From the NCBI GenBank assembly GCA_016858145.1, contig JAEHOE010000027.1, positions 930,001 to 994,000 on the forward strand: a stretch of 64,000 bases of DNA, in the 5' to 3' direction. The notes under the pieces were generated by a model. It did no database searches. It was not told the origin of the DNA and worked only from the letters and a program-made list of their open reading frames with translations. Both the position numbers and the translations under genes were made by a program. Source of the DNA: Edaphochlamys debaryana. Taxonomy: Eukaryota; Chlorophyta; Chlorophyceae; Chlamydomonadales. Of the stretch, positions 44,165 through 54,247 are shown piece by piece. Numbering within the stretch: the stretch's first letter is position 1; each line of letters opens with the position of its first letter.

Positions 44165-46817
44165 TGTGCTGATACGGGCAGATGACTGAGGCTGTGCGTC
44201 CCCCTCGTGATGGCAACGCTCACCCACCGCCCCCACTATCTCACCTTCGCGTACCCTTGGCTTGTCGCCGATGTGCCTTTACTTCAACTTTTAAGCCTCA
44301 TAATGGCTTGGGCGACAGGGGTGCAGGCGCCGCGGGTAGTGTCTCCTACATGTCCGGCTCTTCAAATGCCCCCCGCCTACCCCATGCGAGCTTGCTTTGC
44401 GGCCTCGGCGATGCCAGTGCGGGCGCGGGGGTCAGTGCGGGGGCGCGGCGCGAGAGTCTGTGGGAGGCCGGCGAGTGTGTATGCTGTGTACGGCAGTGCT
44501 GTACGGCTGAATGACAGATTACGCTGCCGTACAGCTCTGACACGGACGTATATGGCCAGAATGCCGATCATGGCATGAGTCATTCAGCCCGGTTAGCTCA
44601 GTCGGTAGAGCGCAAGACTCTTAATCTTGTGGTCGAGGGTTCGAGCCCCTCATTGGGCGGACGTTTTGCACTCTCCATTCCTTGCCCCCATTTTGGTCCT
44701 GTCGTGACGCCCAGCCTAGGCCTCTACAAGCGCGCGTCGCAGGCACGGCCGCATCAGCTGCCAAGCCCTAGGCAGGCAACATTTCAACATGGCCCCGCAG
44801 TGCCGTGGGGAGACTCGGGAGAGGCTACGCCAGGGGGGGGGCAGGAAGTGTAAAAATATACACCACGCTTTCACTTTGGAGAGCTCGACAAGAGGAGCCC
44901 AAATCCGCCTTCAGAATGAAAATCGAGATTGTAGAAAAAAAGTTATGAGCCCTCAAAGTTGGGGGGGGGAGGGGGGGGGAGGGGGGTCCCGAGCTTTTGT
45001 ACAGCTCCCGTCCGAACTTTTGTCACAGCGGTCAGACGCAGCCCAAGGGCCCTTTCCTTGCGTAAACGTGTGGTATCAAGCAGAGGCTGAACCGTGGGTC
45101 TGCCTGAGCACCACAGACCACAGGGATGGTGGTCGAAGGGTGGCTGCGGGTGCCACATGTCGGCATGTCCGCGCGTGGGACACGTAACGACCGGCACTGC
45201 CACCGCTGCTAGGCGTCCGGGTGTACTATTATGACCGTAGCTCGTCATATAGGAGGCCTAGGGCATGATTAGCGCGGATGCAAGGTACCGGAGAGTGGTC
45301 CATGGACGCGGGGATGGTCAATGGACAGGACCCAAGCCTCATCGACGCTTCCGGTTAACGCGAAAGGCAGTAGCGCACACGAAGCGCGGCCAATTGGCAC
45401 AAAAGTCGAGGGAAATGGGTTAGATTATGGCCATGTTCGGCAGTGTGTGCAGTGTACGGCAAGGGGGGTGGGTGGGGGGGTCGGGGGGGTCGGAACTTTT
45501 GTGGGGTGGTGTATGGAACTAATGTTTTTACCCCCCCCCCCTGGCTACGCAACCAACAGGGTCAACATGCAAAGCGCAATCCGTGCCACACACAAAGCCG
45601 TTCAGCGCAAGCTGGGCACTACCGACACCTGCCCCGGCTGCCCGGCATCGCACGCCCTGCTTTGAGCAACACGGCATCGATAGCTCTCTCGAAGGAGCAC
45701 CACAGAGTAAAATACACAGACATCCGCCCTACCGCCAGTCACACGCGCCCACGCGCATTATCAAGCCTCCTCACCACGGGGCCCCTCACTCGCTGCTGCA
45801 ACCCATTTCAGTTGGCCGGCATCTACCCCCTGCCCTCGCGGTCCTCAACCGCACTGGTGATGTTGTATAGCGTGCTTAGCTCATGCCTCTCGGGGCCCGG
45901 TAACGTATGATCGTCTATTTGCCTGCACACCGCCCCCTGTGCCCTGCCCGCCAGTGCGCCTGCCCGCATTCCTTGCAGCAATAGCCCAGCCCACAGCCGC
46001 CGCTGCAGTGCGCCCGCAGCGGCCGCTCCGCCTCGCTGTCACCGTCTAGTGTGAGGCAGGCAGGGTTGCGGCACGTGCCATCCAGCAGCCGACGGGCCGT
46101 GGCCGGCGGGAGCAGGTTTGCCCGTGGCTCCGCCACCCCGCCGCGCCCGCCCCCACACCACCTCGGCGACTGCTGCAGCAGCCTCGGTAGGCCCCACTCC
46201 TCCTGCACAGCCTGGCCGTCAGCGCCAGAAGGGGAGGCGAGGGCAGGTGGAGGGATTGCCGAGCTGCCCGCTGCCGGCGGGGTTGTGAGCATGGCAAACC
46301 GTGCCGTGAGGCGTCGGTGCTCACGGCTCGAAGCCAGAAGGGCCCCCACACGCCGCAGCGCGCTCAGGCACCATGCGTCGCTGCGGTCCTCGTCACCGCC
46401 GCCGCCTGCACGGCTGCCTCCTGGCCCCGCCGCCTGTGCCCGTGCCACCTCGCCCGGAAACGCGAGCTGCAGACGCACACAGCACTCTGCGATGAGGCCG
46501 GCGCTGGGCGGAGTCGTCCCGCCGTCCTCAGGTCCCTGTGTCCCGTACCTACTGGTGATGTCGAGTACGGCGCCCATGAGCTGTACGGCACAAACCTCCT
46601 CCAGTAACAGCTGCCGCCAGGCTCCGTCAGCATCCTCAACGGCCGCCACGCCGTCAGCGGCTGCCCTGCCCCCTGTTGCGCTGCCTGCGCCGCCGCCATT
46701 GCTTGCGCTGACGCACGGGCCTGCGCTGCCGCCACTGCTGACGCTGCCTGCAGCGGAGCCACAAGCTGCGCCGCCAGCCGGGTAGGCGGGCAGGAGTATT
46801 GAAACCCAGGCGAGGAG
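44165..46817 (+). repeat. Large inverted repeat, left arm
   Basis: The reverse complement of this arm is at 50823-53470 (paired coordinates sum to about 97,630). Identity is high, with scattered substitutions and small indels. It carries a tRNA-Lys, about 1.2 kb of spacer and the 3' half of the MYND gene. Confidence 0.93.
44587..44659 (+). tRNA. tRNA-Lys (anticodon CUU)
   Basis: The 73-nt cloverleaf has acceptor stem GCCCGGT/ATTGGGC (two G-U pairs), a D-arm beginning AGCTCAGTCGGTAGAGC, anticodon loop with CTT at its centre (GACTCTTAATC), and T-arm GGTTCGAGCCC. Internal A and B boxes are intact and there is no intron. It lies in the left arm of the inverted repeat. Confidence 0.97.
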
Positions 46818-48078
46818 GGTGGTGACTGGCCGCCACGTCTGACTCCAGGACACCGGCGCCGCTCCGCCTCGACCCTGCCTGCGGCTGCTGGACTGGTGAG
46901 CACCCCGCACGAGGCGGGACAGCTGCGGCAGCCACTCGGCAGCCGCGCACGACAAGACCGCAAAGAACTGGCGCCTCAGTGCCGCCAAGGAGGGCTGCGC
47001 CTCCGGCCCTGCCCCCTCCACCTCCGCCTCCGCCTCTGCCCCCGCTGCACTTGGCTCGCCTGGCGGATCCGCGACTGCCAGCTCCAGCACTGCACACGCC
47101 AGGGCCGGCGCTGCTTGCGCCGCCTGCTCTCCAGGGTTCCAGCGGGCCAAGAGCGCCCTTGGGGCGGTGCGGCGGAGCAGCTTAGACACGGTCGCGATCA
47201 GCGCCGCCGCCTGCCGTAATTCGCCGTACGCAAGGACGGGCAGGAGGGCTGTGACGCCGAGATACCGGGAGGTGTCGGGCGGGGGAGCCAGCACCGCTCC
47301 GAGTACGGCACCCTCGGGGCCATATGGGTTGCTCCCGGCGCGGCGCAGCAGGCGCTCAAGGCAGGGCAGGGCGCCGCCACCGCGCACCACGGCCGCACAC
47401 AGAGGTGCTGCCTCCGGCTTGCCTGCAGACACATAGGCACAGAGTAGAGGCGCGATCAAAATGGTGGTGATTTGCCCTACAGGCTCATCGGAATCTATCA
47501 AGAAGATGGATACAGCGCTTCTCTCGAGGGTTCGAATGGACAGGTCTTTGCCGGCACGCGCTAAGCCCCTGGGGGAGAGCTCTCATGAGCTCCACACGCC
47601 CCCGCTCTCAACCCCTAGCCCTGGCCCCGGCCCAGCGCTGCCTCTCACCGGCCTGCGCGCTCTCCACCACGAGCCCCTGGATCGCCTCTCCCAGGTCCAC
47701 AAGCCGTGTCGGCTCCTCCACAGCGGCCAGCAGGCCCGGGGTGCGCAGGAGCTCCGCCCCCAGCCGCCAGCACTCCTGCCCCGCCTCCACCCAGCGCGGG
47801 CCCAACGCCCACTCAGCACCCGCGACATGCAGCTCCTCCATTGTCATAATCCCCAGAGCCGCCGCCGCTTCCGCCTCAAGACGGAGCCTGGGCGCCGGGC
47901 CCCCTGCCGCAGCAGCCCCAGCGCCGGCGGCTGCCCCACGTCGTCCCCGGCTTCGCGCAGCCGCGGGCTGCGCTGGCGGCGGCGCGAAGGCGGCGATGGA
48001 GAGCCGAACGGTGCGGGCCAGTAGCAGGCGCGTTGCGCCCCGGCCAAGCGCCCAGGCACCGACGTTCGGGTTGGGATT

Positions 48079-48120
<42 letters not shown>

Positions 48121-49876
48121 TCGATCTGCCACGCACTTGACCATGCTGAACAGCAGGTCTGGTTCCAGGTAGCGTATCGTGGGCGGAGGCGCGGCGCGGC
48201 CACGGCCAGGCGGCGGGCTCGGGGGCGGGGCGACGTGAGCTGGGTAGCCGTCATCGCCCACGGGTGCGGCAGTCAGGATGGCGGGAGGAAGCCCGTAGCT
48301 GGGCCCACCATCGCCCGCGCAGAGGGTCGCGACCCCGAGCGCGATGAGTGCGTGGCGGAGGCACGGTCCGCGCATGGCGTGCAGCAGGAAGCTGGCGGTG
48401 CGGCGCTGAGAGCCCTCGCCCGCGGCACTGAGGTCGGAGCTGCTGGGAGGGCGACAGCAGGAGTTGCACGGGCAGCATTGGTAAGCCAGCAAGGTGTGTG
48501 CCAGCATGGATGGATGCTGCACTGGACCAACCGTGCCAGGCCTTGATCGCTGCCCCTGCGCGCCAAGCGTCTGCCAAGGCGCACCCAGCCCACGAGCGCC
48601 ATGCCGGTTGACCCGCGCCCAACGTTCCTTGTATGTTTCTGCTCTGAAGCCCGCCGTCACTCGACCCACATCACCAGCCCAAGCCTGGACGACAGCGTTT
48701 TGCTGTGCCACCCGTCAGCGCCGTCTCCCACAGCACCCTCCCTAGCCCAGTCCCCACCTCGCCTCGCTCGCCTCCTCCCAGCCCTCCTCCTCCTCGTCGT
48801 CCTCCACGTCCTCCTCGTCCTCGTCCTCGCCGCCGCCGCCCAGCGTCGTCCCCACGCAGTAGTCCAGCAGGTCGTACGTGGCGCTCAGCAGCACGGGGTC
48901 CAGGTCATCATCGGCCAGGAACTGCGCCTGCTCGGGGTCGAGCAGCAGCAGCATAAGCAGGCGGCCGGCGTGGTCCAGCACGTGACTGCGGGTGAGCTTG
49001 ACCGCCAGCTCATAGCGGAGGGCGCCGCTGTCGGGCTCCGAGGCCACGTCCGACAGGGCGTAGATCAGGTTCAGCGCCTGGCCGAGCACGGCACCCGCAA
49101 CCGGGCTGGAGCCCCCGCCAGAGCGGACCATGATGGACGCCGCCTCCAGCTGCCGGGACAGCGCCGGGAGCGTGTCCATTCGGAGCAGCGTGAGCCCAAA
49201 GGCGGCGGCCCAGGGCGGGGGGTCGTCGCCGTCGTCGCTTGAGAGCAAGGCCAGGGCGAGCGCGGACGCTCGCAGCCCCACGCACGCCACCTCGCAGGAC
49301 CACGTCAGCCAGGCGCGCTCGTGCGTCCGCGCATCTGGCAGCGGTAGCCGGACGCTGTGGGTGCGCGGTTGTCGAGGGTTTCAATGGGGCGCACAGCAGG
49401 GGCAGGGGCACTTGTCAGGGGCTGTCTGGCAAGCAGAGTGGACCCACGGTGGACCCCCAGGAAACAGCACGGCTGTTCCCGCTCCCGCTCCTGGGTCTGG
49501 GGGCTGGACCAGCGCACTAGCTCTTGCCACCGGCTCAGCAACAACCTGTCCGCGAAAGCATGAAGGCCACCGACCTGTAGGCCAGGATGTGAAGCACCGC
49601 GGACCGTGCTGCAGCGCTGCCGAATGCCGCCACCAGCGCTCGATGCGGTGCTTCAGAGAGTAGAATGATCTTGTCGCATGTCTCAGCGAGCTTTGACCGC
49701 GACAGGAATTCGTCTGCGCGGAATGGCGCCCCATGGTGTGCCGACTTCAGAATGGACTTGCACGTCTCAGACCACGGCTTCACGAAGGCCTGCAGGTCTT
49801 TGAGGGCTGCCTTGGCAGCCCCGGTAAGGCCGGAGCTGCCGACGTGGGCACGACCTGCGCCCGAGCGCCTGGGCAT
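45915..49876 (-). CDS. Large protein with C-terminal MYND zinc finger
   Basis: The protein has 1,112 residues from four exons: 49876-49575, 49354-48758, 48442-47649 and 47560-45915. The C-terminus is a MYND-type zinc-binding module: CRNPAC, then CSGGCGLGYCCKEC, then HWRAGHRGRC, supplying the Cys/His ligands in MYND order. MYND fingers usually mediate protein-protein contacts. The remainder is helix-rich (LTWSCEVACVGLRASALAL, LLMLLLLDPEQ) with Ala/Gly-rich and acidic (EDEDEEDVEDDEEEE) loops and a run of 14 Gly. This layout resembles the large Chlamydomonas family of proteins ending in MYND fingers; no catalytic domain is seen. The last 900 coding bases lie in the left arm of the inverted repeat and have a frameshifted twin at 50.8-51.7 kb. 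Confidence 0.85.
48079..48120 (+). repeat. GCC trinucleotide repeat (poly-Gly coding)
   Basis: Fourteen CCG/GCC units encode a Gly run in the MYND protein. Confidence 0.9.
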
Positions 49877-50822
49877 CGGCGAGGTATGGCAAGGCTTTGG
49901 CTAGCTATGCATGCGAAATGTGTGATGGAGATGCTGCTGAGAGCGTACAAGGTTGTTCCGGTATTAAAATGCAGCTCAAGGAAGGTCGGAAAGGCGTTCC
50001 GTCGACATGACCCGCGTGCAGGCGTGCAACCCACCAGCCCCCGGCGCACGAGTCCCCCACACCCCGTCACGCCCGAGGTTGGTGCGGTGGGCTTTGGACA
50101 ACTGTGTATGTTGCTAGAGCCTAGAGGGCGACAAGCAAGCCACACGAACAAGGCTCAGCGGGGGAAGAGCCCTTGAAGAAGAGGCCTGGACGGCCTGGAC
50201 CAGTGCTGCTATCTTCCTTTCGTTCTCGTGCAAGTTTCGATTCTGAGGGCTCTGCACGAAAGCGTTTTGGCAACTTTCGTGCAGGGGTCACGAAGGATTT
50301 CCCCCTGGGGACCCATGTTTCGTGCCCATGTACCGAAGGATTTGGCCCCTGCTGACCCCCTTTCGTGCGTCTGGGCCAAGCTGGGGAACACTTTCTGACA
50401 AGGTCTACCCGGTACAAGGGGCCACAGTGTCAGTTGCACGCTCCCAGAGCGCTGGCACGCCAAGGAGACAGGGTTTACAGCGGGGTTGCTCGACGGGGAA
50501 CACTTCCCGACAAGGCAATCATGCTGACGCCGCACCGCACGGTGCTTCCTGTGTGCCCCCTGAGCTCTGCAAGGACAGGAGTCAAGGTTCCTGTAGCGGG
50601 GAACACTTCCTGACGAGGGGCCTTAGCGCAGGGCACGAATGTGCCAGCTGCAACACGGCCTCCCAACCCCTTGTACCGAAACCGAAAGCCTGCGAAAGCC
50701 AACTTTCGTGCACATGTACCGAAAGCCACGGCCCCTGGAAGGGGTACTTTCGGTCACAGCCAAGAGCCGAGCCCCAGGAAGATAACAGCACTGGCCTGGA
50801 CGGCGTGGACGGCGGGGGCAGG
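49877..50822. other. Intergenic region 5' of MYND gene
   Basis: It holds the MYND gene promoter and a set of diverged repeats. No gene supported. Confidence 0.5.
50383..50618 (+). repeat. Three diverged repeat units about 105 bp apart
   Basis: GGGGAACACTTYCYGACRAGG begins at 50383, 50495 and 50598. Copies of TTTCGTGC and CGAAAG are scattered through 50210-50760. Probably a decayed tandem repeat or element; no known family recognised. Confidence 0.65.
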
Positions 50823-51727
50823 GCCTCCTCGCCTGGATTTCAATACTCCTGCCCGCATACCCGGCTGGCGGCGCAGCTTGTGGCTCCGCTGCAGGCAGTG
50901 TCAGCAGTGGCGGCAGCGCAGACCCGTGCGTCAGCGTAAGCAATGGCGGCGGCGCAGGCAGCGCAACAGGGGGCAGGGCGGTCGCTGACGGCGTGGCGGC
51001 CGTTGAGGATGCTGACGGAGCCTGGCGGCAGCTGTTACTGGAGGAGGTTTGTGCCGTACAGCTCATGGGCGCCGTACTCGACATCACCAGTAGGTACGGG
51101 ACACAGGGACCTGAGGACGGCGGGACGACACCGCCCAGCGCCGGCCTCTTGCAGAGTGCTGTGTGCGTCTGCAGCTCGTGTTTCCGGGCGAGGTGGCACG
51201 GGCACAGGCGGCGGGGGCAGGAGGCCGCCGTGCAGGCGGCGGCGGTGACGAGGACCGCAGCGACGCATGGTGCCTGAGCGCGCTGCGGCGTGTGGGGGTC
51301 CTTCTGGCTTCGAGCCGTGAGCACCGATGCCTCACGGCACGGTTTGCCACGCTCACAACCCCGCCGGCAATGGGCAGCTCGGCAGTCCCTCCACCTGCCC
51401 TCGCCTCCCCTTCTGGCGCTGACGGCCAGGCTGTGCAGGAGGAGTGGGGCCTACCGAGGCTGCTGCAGCAGTCGCCGAGGTGGTGCGGGGGCAGGCGCGG
51501 CGGGGTGGCGGAGCCACGGGCGAACCTGCTCCCGCCGGCCACGGCCCGTCGGCTGCTGGATGGCACGTGCCGCAACCCTGCCTGCGTCACACTAGACGGT
51601 GACAGCGAGGCGGAGCGGCCGCTGCGGGCGCACTGCAGCGGCGGCTGTGGGCTGGGCTATTGCTGCAAGGAATGCGGGCAGGCGCACTGGCGGGCGGGGG
51701 CACAGGGGGCGGTGTGCAGGCAAATAG
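50823..51727 (+). pseudogene. Truncated, frameshifted copy of MYND gene 3' half
   Basis: It begins abruptly within the parental last exon and keeps LLLEEVCAVQLMGAVLDITS and the zinc finger CSGGCGLGYCCKEC. Relative to the parent there is a 1-bp loss near 51150 (CTCTTGCAG for CTCATCGCAG) and a 1-bp gain near 51697, which changes the C-terminus to AGAQGAVCRQ. Several substitutions also occur. No start codon context or upstream exons are present. Confidence 0.88.
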
Positions 51728-52970
51728 ACGATTAGACGTTACCGGGCCCCGAGAGGCATGAGCTAAGCACGCTATACAACATCACCAGTGCGGTTGAGGA
51801 CCGCGAGGGCAGGGGGTAGATGCCGGCCAACTGAAATGGGTTGCAGCAGCGAGTGAGGGGCCCCGTGGTGAGGAGGCTTGATATGGTGCGTGGGCGCGTG
51901 TGACTGGCGGCAGGGCGGGTGTCTGTAATGGCACTCTGTGGTGCTCCTTCAAGGGAGCTATCGATGCCGTGTTGCTCAAAGCAGGGCGTGCGATGCCGGG
52001 CAGGTGTCGGTAGTGCCCAGCTTGCGCTGAACGGCTTTGTGTGTGGCACGGATTGCGCTTTGCATGTTGACCCTGTTGGTTGCGTAGCCAGGGGGGGGGG
52101 TAAAAACATTAGTTCCATACACCACCCCACAAAAGTTCCGACCCCCCCGACCCCCCCACCCACCCCCCTTGCCGTACACTGCACACACTGCCGAACATGG
52201 CCATAATCTAACCCATTTCCCTCGACTTTTGTGCCAATTGGCCGCGCTTCGTGTGCGCTACTGCCTTTCGCGTTAACCGGAAGCGTCGATGAGGCTTGGG
52301 TCCTGTCCATTGACCATCCCCGCGTCCATGGACCACTCTCCGGTACCTTGCATCCGCGCTAATCATGCCCTAGGCCTCCTATATGACGAGCTACGGTCAT
52401 AATAGTACACCCGGACGCCTAGCAGCGGTGGCAGTGCCGGTCGTTACGTGTCCCACGCGCGGACATGCCGACATGTGGCACCCGCAGCCACCCTTCGACC
52501 ACCATCCCTGTGGTCTGTGGTGCTCAGGCAGACCCACGGTTCAGCCTCTGCTTGATACCACACGTTTACGCAAGGAAAGGGCCTGGGCTGCGTCTGACCG
52601 CTGTGACAAAAGTTCGGACGGGAGCTGTACAAAAGCTCGGGACCCCCCTCCCCCCCCCCTCCCCCCCCCAACTTTGAGGGCTCATAACTTTTTTTCTACA
52701 ATCTCGATTTTCATTCTGAAGGCGGATTTGGGCTCCTCTTGTCGAGCTCTCCAAAGTGAAAGCGTGGTGTATATTTTTACACTTCCTGCCCCCCCCCTGG
52801 CGTAGCCTCTCCCGAGTCTCCCCACGGCACTGCGGGGCCATGTTGAAATGTTGCCTGCCTAGGGCTTGGCAGCTGATGCGGCCGTGCCTGCGACGCGCGC
52901 TTGTAGAGGCCTAGGCTGGGCGTCACGACAGGACCAAAATGGGGGCAAGGAATGGAGAGTGCAAAACGTC

Positions 52971-53043
52971 CGCCCAATGAGGGGCTCGAACCCTCGACCA
53001 CAAGATTAAGAGTCTTGCGCTCTACCGACTGAGCTAACCGGGC
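52971..53043 (-). tRNA. tRNA-Lys (anticodon CUU), second copy
   Basis: Identical 73-nt sequence to the gene at 44587-44659, in opposite orientation in the right arm of the inverted repeat. All stems and the CTT anticodon are intact, so it should be functional. Confidence 0.97.
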
Positions 53044-53623
53044 TGAATGACTCATGCCATGATCGGCATTCTGGCCATATACGTCCGTGTCAGAGCTGTA
53101 CGGCAGCGTAATCTGTCATTCAGCCGTACAGCACTGCCGTACACAGCATACACACTCGCCGGCCTCCCACAGACTCTCGCGCCGCGCCCCCGCACTGACC
53201 CCCGCGCCCGCACTGGCATCGCCGAGGCCGCAAAGCAAGCTCGCATGGGGTAGGCGGGGGGCATTTGAAGAGCCGGACATGTAGGAGACACTACCCGCGG
53301 CGCCTGCACCCCTGTCGCCCAAGCCATTATGAGGCTTAAAAGTTGAAGTAAAGGCACATCGGCGACAAGCCAAGGGTACGCGAAGGTGAGATAGTGGGGG
53401 CGGTGGGCGAGCGTTGCCATCACGAGGGGGACAGGTGACGCACAGCCACAGTCAGCGATCAGCACCAGCTCAAGTTTGCTGCCGTTGTGGTCCAACGGAT
53501 GACGCCCTCGGCTGGGGGGCCGGACCCGGCTGACTGCACGTTGCATGGACCCCCCTGCCTCCTTCGCTTCGTTGATTTCTTCTAACCCCCCTGCCCCCTG
53601 CCTGTCCCTCTGCTCTGCTCAAG

Positions 53624-53752
53624 ACGAGGTGCGGCGGACAGGCAGCACAGCTGTACCCGTCTGCATCAGGCCAGGCGACGCGGAACTCGCTGCCCTCGGG
53701 CGTGGGCTCCAAGCAGAACTAGGCAGCGGTTACTTCCTTGTCCCATCCCCAG
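53624..53752 (+). other. Orphan exon-like segment
   Basis: A long pyrimidine tract ending CTCAAG precedes an open segment (TAVPVCIRPGDAELAALG, then LGSGYFLVPSP) that ends at CAG|GTAGGG. It reads like a genuine internal exon but joins to nothing obvious; the next gene starts at 54248. It may be an upstream exon of the channel gene or a remnant of a gene broken by the inverted duplication ending at 53470. Confidence 0.35.
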
Positions 53753-54247
53753 GTAGGGGTCCCATCCCCATGACTCTTGCCCCCCTCTGCATTGCTCAAC
53801 TTCACCATACACACCTCCGGCCAGCCCTAAATATCTGCGAGTGGTTTCGTGCATCGCGTGGCTCGTATCTGAGGGGCAGGGGTAAGCGGACCCAGAAGCG
53901 GGCCGGGGGGCGTAGGGTAGGTAGGGCTTGGGAGGGCTTGGGAGCGCGTGTGCCGCGCGATCGGCTTCCAGTGACGTGCTGCCCCGGCCTGCGCTCTCCC
54001 GGAGAATGCGATACAACGTCCAGTCCCAGAAGTATTACAGCGACGGCCACTTAGCGACGCGGCGACGGACGTACTCGCAGCTTGCCGAAACTGCAACTGC
54101 AAGCGTTCTCCCTGACATCGCTCTTAAGCTTATAGAACATAGATTGAAACTGCACCATGAAGTCAGCTACACCACGCTGAGGGGAACGTCTAAGTGGCCG
54201 GTGGCGTTTCGCATCGGTCTTGAGCACCCGCACTTTCCGACCGCGTG

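Larger units (their letters stand above)
50823..53470 (-). repeat. Large inverted repeat, right arm
   Basis: Reverse complement of 44165-46817. The inner boundary falls in mid-exon of the MYND copy, so this arm looks like the derived copy inserted in inverted orientation. Confidence 0.93.

Noticed and set aside
44575..44853. Plus-strand open frame spanning the tRNA
   Set aside because: It runs through the tRNA-Lys gene and is open only by chance.
44960..44990. G-homopolymer tracts as possible structured RNA or quadruplex element
   Set aside because: Simple G-runs are common in this GC-rich genome; nothing beyond base composition supports a function.
48251..48622. Minus-strand open frames upstream of the third MYND exon
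   Set aside because: The MYND reading frame in the same place joins in phase to both neighbouring exons; the others do not.
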